The position numbers and the translations under genes are program-made. This document shows, in pieces, positions 39,073 to 47,353 of a DNA stretch of 64,000 nt. The notes under the pieces were generated by a model. The model made no database searches and was not told where the DNA came from. It was given only the letters and a program-made list of their open reading frames with translations. How positions within the stretch are numbered: the first letter of the stretch is position 1; each line of letters begins with the position of its first letter. This stretch comes from Bradyrhizobium sp. CB82 (lineage in GTDB: Bacteria > Pseudomonadota > Alphaproteobacteria > Rhizobiales > Xanthobacteraceae): NCBI RefSeq assembly GCF_029714405.1, contig NZ_CP121650.1:1927001-1991000 (forward strand). The letters run 5' to 3'.

Positions 39073-39345
39073 TCAGTTCGCGGCGGCTTCCCGCTTGCGC
39101 GCTGCTGCGGCCTCGCGATCCATCACGGCGCGGCAGCCCGGGCTGACATGGTGGCGATTGCGGACCATGCAGGCGGTGATCCGCGAGATGTTGGGGATTT
39201 CGCTGGAGCAGAGGCGCATGGCGTCGCCCGTGCACATCTGCTGCGCCTCGGAGGAGAAGGCGATGCCGGGTGCGGCGTGAAGCACGGTGGCAGTTGCGGC
39301 AATGGCGGCGAGAGTGGCGATCTTCCCGATACGGTAGCTAAACAT
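39073..39345 (-). CDS. Small exported cysteine-rich-repeat protein
   Basis: 90 residues. A signal peptide (IATLAAIAATATVLHAAPGIA) precedes QQMCTGDAMRLCSSEIPNIS and ITACMVRNRHHVSPGCRAVM. The spacing C-x4-5-D-x-x-R-L-C-x10-12-C-x9-10-S-x-x-C resembles the cysteine-rich repeat (PF00839 type) known from the Golgi protein GLG1 and present in short exported rhizobial proteins. Four cysteines could form two disulfides in the periplasm. A paralogue lies 500 bases away on the same strand. The start at 39345 is chosen for the signal peptide. Function unknown. Confidence 0.7.
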   Translation of the reverse strand: MFSYRIGKIATLAAIAATATVLHAAPGIAFSSEAQQMCTGDAMRLCSSEIPNISRITACMVRNRHHVSPGCRAVMDREAAAARKREAAAN

Positions 39346-39598
39346 GTGAGATGCATCCCCAAGCTTTTTGCGGTGTTGGCCGCTTGTGTATTGGAGGCGC
39401 CGCACGCGGCTTGCGCTGCCGCACGTCAGATCCGGCACGCGGGGAGGTGCCCCCGGTGTGGTTGCTCGATTACGCTTGAGATTTCGAATCGAAAGTGCTG
39501 CGCCGCCCCGATTCGATTATGCGCGAATGCCACAAAGCTTCAATGGTTCGTGTGAACGATTTCACGATTGTTGCGCGTTCGTCACGGCAACGGTCGCC

Positions 39599-39805
39599 TC
39601 ACGCGCGCGCCGAGGGCACATCAGCGAGAGCCGCAGCATGCTCTTCGATTGCCGTAATGCCTTTGGACGTCAGCTCGAACAGGTCTCCGTCCTTCATGAC
39701 GTAGCCTTCGATGATGAGTTCCTCGACCTCGCCATGGCGATCGTCCGCGAAGGCGATGGACTGGCTGATGTCCTTGAGGATCGCGAGCTGTTCATCGCGC
39801 AGCAT
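39599..39805 (-). CDS. Small hypothetical protein
   Basis: 68 residues (MLRDEQLAILKDISQSIAFA, then a short winged-helix-like pattern HGEVEELIIEGYVMKDGDLF ending ELTSKGITAIEE). The order suggests a compact DNA-binding-like or adaptor domain, but no family was identified. GGAG lies eight bases before ATG 39805. It starts 34 bases after the end of the cysteine-rich gene at 39840 and is probably in one transcript with it. Confidence 0.55.
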   Translation of the reverse strand: MLRDEQLAILKDISQSIAFADDRHGEVEELIIEGYVMKDGDLFELTSKGITAIEEHAAALADVPSARA

Positions 39806-39839
39806 GGTGACATCTCCGTCTTGCAGCGCCGCAAGCGCC

Positions 39840-40082
39840 TCACATGCCGTGGCTCTCGAACACCTTGCGGCAGGAACGCGACAGCTTGGCGCGGTTGGCC
39901 TGCAGGCAGGACTGAACCGCCCCGTCATTGCCGAGATCCTTGCGGCACAGGCGCTCGGCGTCGCGCGAGCAGGCCTGCTGCTCCGCTTGGGTTCCGGCAT
40001 GGCCCTGTGCGAAGGCCGGCAGGCTTACGAGGCCGGATGCGGTGAGCGTGATCGTCGCCAGGAAAAGGGTCATCCAACGCAT
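39840..40082 (-). CDS. Small exported cysteine-rich-repeat protein, paralogue
   Basis: 80 residues. A signal peptide (MTLFLATITLTASGLVSLPAFA) is followed by AEQQACSRDAERLCRKDLGN and VQSCLQANRAKLSRSCRKVF, the same four-cysteine pattern as the gene at 39073-39345. The two are clear paralogues. The start at 40082 (MRWMT) is favoured; a start at 40118 adds 12 residues. Likely periplasmic with two disulfides; function unknown. Confidence 0.7.
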   Translation of the reverse strand: MRWMTLFLATITLTASGLVSLPAFAQGHAGTQAEQQACSRDAERLCRKDLGNDGAVQSCLQANRAKLSRSCRKVFESHGM

Positions 40083-40223
40083 GGCCAAATCCAATCTCTT
40101 GATATGAGAGCCGTTCACAGAACCCGCCCGCCTGCCACTTGTTCCGCGGGGGTTCCGACCCCGCTATCCAAGGTTCTCAAGGCGCTGCTATAACGGGCGC
40201 GGGTCTCGAGTGAGGGGTGCTTG

Positions 40224-40649
40224 ATGAAACGCTATCTGGTTTTTGCGCTGGTGGGTCCGTTTGTCGGTGGATTCCTGCTGCTGCTGACGACGACCTACCA
40301 GTCCGGCTATTGGGCCCAGACCAATTTGGGCGAGGTCGGCAAGCTGTTCGTGGTGTTCTTCAAGACCCTGCAATACAGCTATTTGTTCGGCTTCCTGCCG
40401 TCGCTGATGATCGGTGCGGTCGACGACATCCTGGTTCACATCAAGCGCATCGGGCCGGTGCTGCGGATGCTGCTGGTCGGCCTGTTCGCGTTCATCCTCG
40501 CTGCCATCACCTATGGCTCGCGCGGGGCGGATTCCGGCGCGGTGCAATGGGTCCTTTACGGCCTCGTCGGTTTCGTGCCGAGCGTGATTTCATCTTGGCT
40601 CGTACATAAATATGTCGAGGAGCCGCAACCGGCTCCGGCGCCGACCTGA
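40224..40649 (+). CDS. Small integral membrane protein (DUF5413-like)
   Basis: 141 residues with four predicted membrane helices (about 5-24, 42-66, 76-98, 108-126) and a short Pro-rich cytoplasmic tail (EEPQPAPAPT). I associate it with the DUF5413 family of Bradyrhizobium membrane proteins, with moderate confidence. ATG 40224 follows GAGGGG. No function known. The next gene, DUF4112, begins 79 bases downstream on the same strand. Confidence 0.65.
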   Translation: MKRYLVFALVGPFVGGFLLLLTTTYQSGYWAQTNLGEVGKLFVVFFKTLQYSYLFGFLPSLMIGAVDDILVHIKRIGPVLRMLLVGLFAFILAAITYGSRGADSGAVQWVLYGLVGFVPSVISSWLVHKYVEEPQPAPAPT

Positions 40650-40728
40650 GGGCGGGGATGGCGGTTGGGCGCAGCGCAGCAACCGAAGCGGTGCGTGCGC
40701 GTTTGCCTTAGACGACGATGCCCAAACG

Positions 40729-41281
40729 ATGATGATGTCTGACGATGATATTCTTGCAACACGCCGTCCCCGTTCGGGGACGACCTCGCGCGCGACCTTC
40801 TCGGACGATGAGGCACGCGGGCCGATCATCGATCAGGACGGACGCGAGATCCGTCCCGAGACGCTTGGAGAGGGCTTTCGCGAATTCGGTTTCGAGTTTG
40901 GCCAAGAGTTTGGCAAAGCCAATCCCTTCGGCAGCCTGACGCGCGAGCAGCGGCTGGCGCGGCTCGAGGCGATCGCAAAGCTGCTCGACGTCGCCTTCAT
41001 CCTGCCAGGCACCAATATCCGCTACGGCATCGACGGCCTGATCGGCCTGATCCCTGTCATCGGCGACATCATCACCACCGCGATTTCGCTCTGGCTTGTG
41101 CGTGAGGCGCGGGCGCTGGGCGCACCCCTGGCACATCACGGCGCGGATGCTCGGCAATGTCGCGGTTGACGGTGTGGTCGGCATGGTGCCGTTCGCAGGC
41201 GATGCCTTCGACGTCATGTTCCGCGCCAACATGCGCAATGTCCGCCTGTTGCGCCGCTGGCTGGACAAGCAGCCGCCCTAG
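40729..41281 (+). pseudogene. DUF4112 family protein, frameshifted
   Basis: Two overlapping frames together encode one DUF4112 protein. The first (from 40729, MMMSDDD) gives the N-terminal part and RLEAIAKLLDVAFILPGTNI followed by GLIGLIPVIGDIITTAIS and EARALGAP. Homology then continues one frame over with WHITARMLGNVAVDGVVGMV and FDVMFRANMRNVRLL to a stop at 41279-41281. The switch is at the CCCC run 41125-41128. Uncorrected, the first frame ends at 41169 without the second half of the domain. Family members are small membrane-associated proteins of unknown function. Either sequencing error or real loss. Confidence 0.7.
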
Positions 41282-41409
41282 AGCATGATCCGGAAAAAGT
41301 GTGACTGGTTTTCCCTCGCGACAAACGCGGAACGCGTTTGCGCGGAGATCATGCGCAAACAACACCTGAAGCGCGATGACGATTCATCCTAACCTCGTCG
41401 CGCTTTAGA
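41279..41409. repeat. REP-like GATC repeat, long form (inverse orientation)
   Basis: Begins CTAGAGCATGATCCGG; its first bases supply the TAG stop of the DUF4112 gene. It contains TCGCGACAAACGCGGAACGC and ends TCGTCGCGCTTTAGA. Reverse complement aligns over its length with 38851-38972. Confidence 0.8.
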
Positions 41410-41472
41410 CGCGAAAAGCGCGATAACCTTTCGGCTACCGCGCTCATCGCGCATCGGAGGATGAGAAAAAGC

Positions 41473-41760
41473 TTATGCCGCGTCGGCGTCGGTGTTCGCG
41501 GCCGGCTTGCGGCGGCGCGGCAACGGGAACGCCTCGCTCTCGTAGAGCGAACGGATGCCGTTCTGGTCGAAGCGAGCTTCCTCGACCTGCAGGTACGCGC
41601 CGTTCAGCGAGTCCGTCGGCAATTCCTCGATCGCGAAGCGCACGGCTTCGGCCGCGGTGCCGAACCGCCGATAAGTGAAGCCCGCACGCTTCTTCTTGCG
41701 GATCGCGGCGGGGAAAAGCTCGGCGGAGGTATTGAAGTTGAACGGACGCAGTGGACGCAT
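41473..41760 (-). CDS. Conserved hypothetical basic protein
   Basis: 95 residues. Begins MRPLRPFNFNTSAELFPAAI, then RKKKRAGFTYRRFGTAAEAV and RFAIEELPTDSLNGAYLQVE; tail rich in Arg/Pro/Ala. The middle section reads as a beta-strand followed by a helix. No signal peptide or membrane helix. GAGG lies upstream of ATG 41760. Family not recognised by name. Confidence 0.6.
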   Translation of the reverse strand: MRPLRPFNFNTSAELFPAAIRKKKRAGFTYRRFGTAAEAVRFAIEELPTDSLNGAYLQVEEARFDQNGIRSLYESEAFPLPRRRKPAANTDADAA

Positions 41761-41961
41761 GGTCAAAGACCTCGTGATCTTCTTCGGTTTCAGGCGCGTG
41801 TGGGGTTTTAATCGAGGGCCGCAATCAGGCGGCCACGTCATTTTCACCCCCTAATATAGGCCGATTTGACAAAAATGCGACCCCTGCGAACGCAGATGAT
41901 GAATCCGCGCATGGCAGCCCCGCGAAGGAAATAAATTTAATAAATTCAATGGTTTGTGTGG

Positions 41962-42126
41962 TTACAGCTTGCCAAGAAGCAGCAGCACGATCAGCACCAC
42001 CAGGACCACGCCGCCGATCCCCATGCCGGAATGGCCCATGCCATAGCCATAGCCCCCAAACCGGCCGGACATGCCGCCCAGGAGATAGATGATCACGAGG
42101 ATGATCAGGATGGTTCCGAGACTCAT
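41962..42126 (-). CDS. DUF3309-like small membrane protein
   Basis: 54 residues: hydrophobic helix (LGTILIILVIIYLLGGM), a Gly/Tyr-rich linker (GGYGYGMGHSGMG), then a second hydrophobic helix ending LLLLGKL. This is the layout of DUF3309 proteins, two-helix membrane peptides common in Rhizobiales. GAGGATGTC precedes ATG 42126. Function unknown. Confidence 0.7.
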   Translation of the reverse strand: MSLGTILIILVIIYLLGGMSGRFGGYGYGMGHSGMGIGGVVLVVLIVLLLLGKL

Positions 42127-42211
42127 GACATCCTCCTCTGACGACCGCGCCGCCAGATGAGAAAAGCACATCCGGCCGCCGGGTTCCACGCCGGAACCGG
42201 CTTGTGCCGCC

Positions 42212-42631
42212 TTATCTCGGCTTGAGCTTCAGCGCCGCCGAATTGATGCAGTAGCGCAGCCCCGTCGGCGCCGGGCCGTCGGGAAAGACATGGCCGAGAT
42301 GGCCGCTGCATTTGGAGCACAGCACCTCGGTCCGGACCATCCCGTGGGTCAAGTCCGTCTCCTCGTCGATATGGCTCTCGACCGCCGGCTGGGTGAAGCT
42401 CGGCCAACCGCAGCCGGAATCGAACTTGGCGTCGGACTCGAACAACACGTTGCCGCAGCCGGCGCAGACGTAAGTGCCGGCGCGGTGGTCGTGCTCATAC
42501 TCGCCCGAGAATGGACGCTCGGTCGCCTTTTCGCGGAGTACCGCATACTGCATCGGCGTGAGTTCGCGCCGCCACTGCTCCTCGCTCTTGGTGACCTTGG
42601 TTTCGTTCGTGGGTGCCTTGGTGTCGGGCAT
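42212..42631 (-). CDS. msrB: Peptide-methionine (R)-S-oxide reductase
   Basis: 139 residues. Two zinc-binding CxxC pairs (YVCAGCGN and VLCSKCSG), [16 protein letters not shown] and the catalytic cysteine in RYCINSAAL. It reduces the R epimer of methionine sulfoxide with thioredoxin. There is no signal peptide, so it should act in the cytoplasm. The msrA gene lies 33 bases upstream on the same strand, so the two share an operon. Confidence 0.94.
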   Translation of the reverse strand: MPDTKAPTNETKVTKSEEQWRRELTPMQYAVLREKATERPFSGEYEHDHRAGTYVCAGCGNVLFESDAKFDSGCGWPSFTQPAVESHIDEETDLTHGMVRTEVLCSKCSGHLGHVFPDGPAPTGLRYCINSAALKLKPR

Positions 42632-42664
42632 GGATCTCCCGTTGTTTAGCAAGCGATCTTGCAA

Positions 42665-43375
42665 TCAATTGGTGACCTTGCTGGCGCTGACCAGCGTCGG
42701 CTTCTCGATATAGTTATCCGCGAACAGCTTTTTCAGGTTCTCGACCTTCGGGATGTCGTTGTAGGCGATGTAGGGCTGGTTCGGGTGCAGCGTCAGATAG
42801 TCCTGGTGATAGCCTTCCGCCGGATAGAACGCCTCCAGCGCGCCGACCTTGGTCACGATCGGCTTGCTGAAGACCTTGGCTGAATTGAGCTGCGCGATAT
42901 AGGCGTCCGCGATCTTCTTCTGCTCGTCGGAGGTGGTGAAGATCGCCGAGCGATATTGCGTGCCGGTGTCGGGCCCCTGGCGGTTGAGTTGGGTCGGATC
43001 GTGCACGACCGAGAAGAAGATCTGGAGGATCTTGCCGTAGGAGATCTTCTTCGGATCGTATTTGATCTCGACCGACTCCGCGTGACCCGTCATGCCCGAC
43101 GAGACGGTGTGATAGTCGGCCGTCGCCTTGGTGCCGCCGGCATAGCCGGAGACCGCGTTGATGACGCCGGCGGTGTGCTGGAACACGCCTTGCACGCCCC
43201 AGAAGCAGCCGCCGGCGACGACCGCGGTCTGGAAACCGCTTGCGGGCGCTGCGTCCACGGTGGGGGCGGGGATCACCACCGCATCTTCCGCAGCCCGCGC
43301 GGGCGCGGCGAAGGCCAGCGCCAGCGCGGCGGTGGCAGCGAGGAGGGGGAGGGGATGGAAGATGGGTCGGCTCAT
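42665..43375 (-). CDS. msrA: Peptide-methionine (S)-S-oxide reductase, exported
   Basis: 236 residues. An N-terminal signal peptide (LLAATAALALAFAAPARA) is followed by the catalytic GGCFWG, then SGYAGG, EYHTVSSG-like ADYHTVSSG, HDPTQLNRQGPDTGTQYRS and YHQDYL. It reduces the S epimer of methionine sulfoxide, here probably in the periplasm because of the signal peptide. First gene of an msrA-msrB pair. Confidence 0.94.
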   Translation of the reverse strand: MSRPIFHPLPLLAATAALALAFAAPARAAEDAVVIPAPTVDAAPASGFQTAVVAGGCFWGVQGVFQHTAGVINAVSGYAGGTKATADYHTVSSGMTGHAESVEIKYDPKKISYGKILQIFFSVVHDPTQLNRQGPDTGTQYRSAIFTTSDEQKKIADAYIAQLNSAKVFSKPIVTKVGALEAFYPAEGYHQDYLTLHPNQPYIAYNDIPKVENLKKLFADNYIEKPTLVSASKVTN

Positions 43376-43602
43376 GGCGGATCCTCGTTCGGTCGGTGCG
43401 ACAGTCTAGGGTGGTTGGGGCGAGGCGAACAGCCCGCCGGGCCTCCGCATTCAGGCCTGCCCAAGATACGGGCGGAAGGGCCGGATGTTACACGCTGGCA
43501 GACACGAGCCCGTGAAGAAGGCATGCTAGCCTCGCCGGAAACGGGGAAAATCGGGCCGGGATGAACCCCTCCCTTGGATTGACCGACATAGAATGAGTGG
43601 GA

Positions 43603-44253
43603 ATGAGTGGCGCTGGAGCTTGTTCGACGAAAATGTTGCGCGTCTTTTTCCTGACCCTTCTCATCCTGCTGTCATCTGCTCCGGCCGCGCTGGCCGACCC
43701 CAAGCCTGGCGATGATCTAGAGACCTGCCGCGAGCGCAAGCTCGACCTGCCGACGCGGCTTGTGGCCTGCGAAGACCTGCTCGCCTCGGATCGCGTGGCC
43801 GGGAAAGACAAGTCCATTGCGCTGACCGTGCGGGGCTTCTCGCTTCTGAACAAGCGCGACTTCGACCACGCCCTCGAAGCCTTCGCCGCGGCGTGCGACG
43901 CCGATCCCGACAACATGGTCGCGCTCGACGGCCAGGCCCAGGCCCACCAGCGCAAGGGCCAGGACGATCTCGCGATGGCCGACTACAACCTCGCCCTCCA
44001 GAAGCGCCCCAACTATGGCGGCGCCTATAATGACCGCGGCACGCTGTATTTGCGCAAGGGCGCGCTCCAGAGCGCTCTCGACGATTTCAATCTCGCGATC
44101 AAATACACACCCAATCTGCTGGTCGGTCACACCAACCGCGCGCGGACGCGGACCTTCATGAAGAATTATGACGGCGCGCTCGCCGACTTTGCCGACGCCT
44201 CTGCGGATAGATCTTGGTGGGTTACGCCTTCGGCTAATCTTACTGCGTCATAA
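43603..44253 (+). CDS. TPR-repeat exported protein, C-terminus replaced by a repeat
   Basis: About 216 residues. A signal peptide (MLRVFFLTLLILLSSAPAAL) is followed by a cysteine pair region (LETCRERKLDLPTRLVACED) and about four tetratricopeptide repeats (ALEAFAAACDADPDNMVALD, LAMADYNLALQKRPNYGGAY, ALDDFNLAIKYTPNLLVGHT). The fifth repeat stops abruptly after ALADFADASA. The last 13 or so residues (SWWVTPSANLTAS) are encoded by a dispersed repeat that starts at 44216. The protein is therefore probably truncated. Starts at 43603 and 43633 are both possible. Confidence 0.7.
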   Translation: MSGAGACSTKMLRVFFLTLLILLSSAPAALADPKPGDDLETCRERKLDLPTRLVACEDLLASDRVAGKDKSIALTVRGFSLLNKRDFDHALEAFAAACDADPDNMVALDGQAQAHQRKGQDDLAMADYNLALQKRPNYGGAYNDRGTLYLRKGALQSALDDFNLAIKYTPNLLVGHTNRARTRTFMKNYDGALADFADASADRSWWVTPSANLTAS

Positions 44254-44275
44254 ACGCTCTCACTCCTCATCCTGA

Positions 44276-45814
44276 GAGCTTGCCAATCTTTCTCGTTTTG
44301 CGTGGTCATCGAAGGATGTGGCAGTTCCTCGTCGTGGCAACGCGTGGGCTGGGCGGCTGTGGCGAGGTTGGGGGATGTCGATGAACGCTCCTCTATGCGC
44401 TAGCGAGGCGGTTGCCTTGCAGGATGTTGTTGGCGAGGGCGTACCAGAGCACGACGGCGCGGACCTTTTCGAGGCCGCGCACGGTCAATTGCCGCAGGTC
44501 CCAGTTGCGCCAGCGGGCATGTATGCACTCGCAAATCGACCGGGGCTTGTATCGGGCCTTGCCCTCTTCGCTCGCCATGCGCGCACGCCAGGCCAACACC
44601 CCCGGGCCGTCGCCGCGTCGCGGTAGATGGGGATCGGTGCCGTGCTTGGATTGAGTGGGCGGGCAAAAGATATCGATGCCCTCGGCGTGCGCCCACTCGA
44701 TGTCCTCGGCACTGCCAAAGCCGCCATCGACGAGATGGTCCTTGGGCAACCCGCCAGGACGCGCGCGCTGCCGCTCCAGCATGGGCCGCATCAGGCCGCG
44801 GTCGGACCCGGTGTTGCAGACCTTGATGTCAACGACGATCGGCTGGCCGGCGGCACTCGTCACCTGCACGTTGTAGGCGGGGCGGAAGCCGCCGTCGGCC
44901 ATCTTCATGACCCGTGCGTCGGCGTCCGTCGTGGAGGCCCGCGGCTCTTTCGGCTTCTTGCCGTTGCCGCGCTTTTCTTCGCGCTCCTTGCGCTGCTGCT
45001 TGATTTCGGCGAGCGCCGTCTGCGCCGCTTTGACGCGCGCTCTGCGCTCACGCGCGGCGCGCTCCTTGGCGGCCTTCATGCGCTGATTGCTAGCATCCGA
45101 ACGAGCGTCAACCTCGCGTTTGAGGTCTTCCACCACCGCCTCAGCCAAGGCCAGGTGCCGATCGAGCGTCGCCTCCCGCCGGAACGAAGCGGCCCCGGCG
45201 CTGGCCCGGACCCGAACACCGTCCTGCGCCAGCGTTTCCAGATTGACGAGGCCGACCTTCGCCAGCACCGCCAAATGCTCGCAAAGCAGCCGGTCGAGCA
45301 GGTCGGCGCAACCGACCCGGAAGTCCGCCAGCGTGTGATGGTTCACCGACACCCCGCCACACAGCCAACGATAGGCGTCATGGCTCTCGCAAAGCCGCTC
45401 CAACGCGCGCGCGCTGCCGACGCCCTCGCTGGTGGCATAGAGCCACAGCGCCAGCAAAAGCCGCGGCGATGTCGCGGGGTGACCAGGCCGATCGCCCCGC
45501 GCTTTGATCCGGTTCTCCAGCTCACTCAGGTCGAGTTCCTCGACATAGGACCAGATCAGGCGCACCGGATGGTCTTCCCCGATCAGGCTCTCGATATCCA
45601 CTGCTCGCAACTCGATTTGATCGCGTTGGGGCTCACGAAGTCGCGGCGCTGCGAGCGGCGCCGCACCGGCTTGCGGCTTTGCCTGCTCCGGCAGATCCCC
45701 AAACAATTCATCAGCGGCCATCATCCCTCCTGCGAATCCATCACCGCAAGAGAATCACACAGCACCAGCTTTCGGCTATACCGCTTGCGAGCAGTCAAAA
45801 AGATTCACAGCCTC
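44276..45814. mobile_element. IS1182-family insertion sequence
   Basis: About 1.54 kb. The ends GAGCTTGCCAATCTTTCT (from 44276) and, on the other strand, GAGGCTGTGAATCTTTTT (from 45814) form imperfect terminal inverted repeats. It splits a CCTCATCCTGAGGAGC repeat with a 3-4 base duplication (CTGA). One minus-strand transposase gene fills it. The exact ends carry an uncertainty of one or two bases. Confidence 0.7.
44393..45724 (-). CDS. IS1182 family transposase (DDE type)
   Basis: 443 residues. The N-terminal part has QIELRAVDIESLIGEDHPVR and the DUF772-like SPRLLLALWLYATSEGVGSA. The DDE core has LAQDGVRVRASAG (first Asp), VDGGFGSAEDIEW (second Asp) and CECIHARWRNWDLRQLTVRG (Glu). A long charged insertion (about 200-265, RERRARVKAAQTALAEIKQQ) lies between the first and second Asp. 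The reading frame is intact, so the element could still be active. It catalyses cut-and-paste movement of the IS. Confidence 0.9.
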   Translation of the reverse strand: MMAADELFGDLPEQAKPQAGAAPLAAPRLREPQRDQIELRAVDIESLIGEDHPVRLIWSYVEELDLSELENRIKARGDRPGHPATSPRLLLALWLYATSEGVGSARALERLCESHDAYRWLCGGVSVNHHTLADFRVGCADLLDRLLCEHLAVLAKVGLVNLETLAQDGVRVRASAGAASFRREATLDRHLALAEAVVEDLKREVDARSDASNQRMKAAKERAARERRARVKAAQTALAEIKQQRKEREEKRGNGKKPKEPRASTTDADARVMKMADGGFRPAYNVQVTSAAGQPIVVDIKVCNTGSDRGLMRPMLERQRARPGGLPKDHLVDGGFGSAEDIEWAHAEGIDIFCPPTQSKHGTDPHLPRRGDGPGVLAWRARMASEEGKARYKPRSICECIHARWRNWDLRQLTVRGLEKVRAVVLWYALANNILQGNRLASA

Positions 45815-45949
45815 TGAGGAGCTTGCGAAGCAAGCGTCTCGAAGGATGTGGGCCACAGGCGGGGCCTCATGGTTCGAGACGCGCTTTGCGCTCCTCACCA
45901 TGAGGGTTAGTGACACAGTAAGGCTAACCCACCCTACGGCATCGGAGCT

Positions 45950-47065
45950 TTAAATCACCACGCTCAGCCGTTTCGCCGCCCTTGTAATCCCCGTGTACAG
46001 CCACCTTGCGCGGCTGTCCTGGAACGCAAAGCTCTCGTCGAACAGCACGACGTCGTCCCATTGCGAGCCCTGCGACTTGTGCACGGTCAGCACGTAGCCG
46101 TAGTCGAACTCGTCATACGGCTTGCGCTGCTCCCAGGCGATCTGCTCGATGCCGCCCTCGAAGCAATCGGCGCGCACCGAGACCTTCGTCACCTTATGAC
46201 CGAAATCCTCGTCCGGCGACAGCCGCATGCTGAGGATGCGCGACTTGGACCGCGAGGTGTTGCGCGACTTCACGCGCCACAGTCCGCCGTTGAACAGACC
46301 CTTCTTGCGGTTGTTGCGCAGGCACACCAGCTTGTCGCCCGCGACCGGAAACTGGTCCTCGATGTTCTGGCGCTGGCGCACGCGCATGTTGTAGGCGCGG
46401 CGGGTGTTGTTGCGGCCGACCAGGATCTGGTCGGCGCTCATGACGCGGTCCGGATCGAGCTCCTTGCGCGAAACCACCTCGCTCTCGCCGTAACGGCCGA
46501 TCTCGAGCTCGCGGCCCTCGCGTATGTCCATCGACATCCGCACGATCGGATCGTCCTGCGCCTGGCGGTGCACCTCGGTCAGCATCGCGTCGGGTGAGGT
46601 ATTGGTGAAGAAGCCGCCGCCCTGGATCGGCGGCAACTGGGCGGGATCGCCCAACACCAGCAACGGACAATCGAATGACATCAGGTCGCGGCCGAGTTCG
46701 GCGTCGACCATCGAGCATTCGTCGATCACGATCAGCTTGGCCTTCGAGGCCGGCGCATCGTCCCACAGCTCGAAGCTCGGCTGCTCCTCGCCGGATTCGC
46801 GGGCGCGGTAGATCAGGGAATGGATGGTGGAGGCGTTGTCGCAACCCTTGTTGCGCATGACGAGCGCCGCCTTGCCGGTGAAGGCGGCGAACTTGACCTC
46901 GCCGTCGACGCCGTCCGCGATGTGCCGCGCCAGCGTGGTCTTGCCGGTTCCGGCAAATCCGAACAGGCGGAAGATCGGCGGCGTGCCGCCTCGGCCTGGC
47001 TTTGCCTTGAGCCAGTCGGCGACGGACTTGAGGGCGGCATCCTGATGCGGGGTAAATGTCGGCAT
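45950..47065 (-). CDS. RecD-like ATP-dependent DNA helicase (SF1B)
   Basis: 371 residues. Walker A is GFAGTGKTTLARHIA, Walker B IDECSMVDAELG, motif III VLGDPAQLPPIQGGGFF, and the C-terminal UvrD-like motif is YVLTVHKSQGSQWDDVVLFD followed by RWLYTGITRAAKRL. It is a compact helicase without the RecD N-terminal domain, as seen in standalone RecD2-like or phage-type proteins. It probably unwinds DNA 5' to 3'. Start 47065 (MPTFTPHQ) is favoured over a frame 19 codons longer. The gene's stop is 13 bases from the repeat that holds the IS. Confidence 0.9.
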   Translation of the reverse strand: MPTFTPHQDAALKSVADWLKAKPGRGGTPPIFRLFGFAGTGKTTLARHIADGVDGEVKFAAFTGKAALVMRNKGCDNASTIHSLIYRARESGEEQPSFELWDDAPASKAKLIVIDECSMVDAELGRDLMSFDCPLLVLGDPAQLPPIQGGGFFTNTSPDAMLTEVHRQAQDDPIVRMSMDIREGRELEIGRYGESEVVSRKELDPDRVMSADQILVGRNNTRRAYNMRVRQRQNIEDQFPVAGDKLVCLRNNRKKGLFNGGLWRVKSRNTSRSKSRILSMRLSPDEDFGHKVTKVSVRADCFEGGIEQIAWEQRKPYDEFDYGYVLTVHKSQGSQWDDVVLFDESFAFQDSRARWLYTGITRAAKRLSVVI

Positions 47066-47167
47066 TTTCGTCTTGAGGGAGAGCGAAAAATGATCGATTC
47101 GCCCGTCCCCAAAACTAACCATTCCCCCCGCCGGTTCAAGCGGCGGCCAAGTCCTCTTGTCAGCACC

Positions 47168-47353
47168 CTATTGCCAGCCGGGAACGCCGCGCATGTCGGG
47201 CAGGTGGTGGGCGATGCCCTTGTGGCAGTCGATGCAAGTCTTCTCGCCCGTGAACAGGAAGCGCTGATGCGCGACGGAAGCCCGCGGCGACTGCTTGGTG
47301 ATGTCCATGGAATCGGCGCTGTGGCAGTTGCGGCATTCCAAGGAGTCGTTGGC
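47168..47353 (-). pseudogene. 3' fragment of napC (tetraheme cytochrome c)
   Basis: 61 residues that match the C-terminus of NapC-type cytochromes: [50 protein letters not shown]. It keeps two of the four CxxCH haem sites and lacks the membrane anchor. The match begins exactly where a P450 fragment ends on the other strand. Intact NapC passes electrons from quinol to periplasmic nitrate reductase; no other nap gene is in the window. Non-functional relic. Confidence 0.75.

Larger units (their letters stand above)
44216..45937. repeat. Dispersed palindromic repeat split by an IS element
   Basis: The outer ends are GGTGGGTTACGCCTTCGGCT at 44216 and GGCTAACCCACCCTAC ending 45937, with TTACTGCGTCA / TGACACAGTAA just inside. 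Without the IS the rest reads CCTCATCCTGAGGAGCTTGC and continues GAAGCAAGCGTCTCGAAGGA up to CCTCACCATGAGGG: an intergenic repeat of about 180 bases of a type common in this genus. Confidence 0.65.

Noticed and set aside
44232..45927. GGCTAA at both sides as the target duplication of the IS
   Set aside because: These bases belong to the older outer palindrome; the terminal inverted repeats of the IS start further inside, at 44276 and 45814.
45780..45945. tRNA-like GGTTCGAGAC sequence
   Set aside because: Part of a dispersed palindromic repeat; no acceptor or anticodon arms could be formed.
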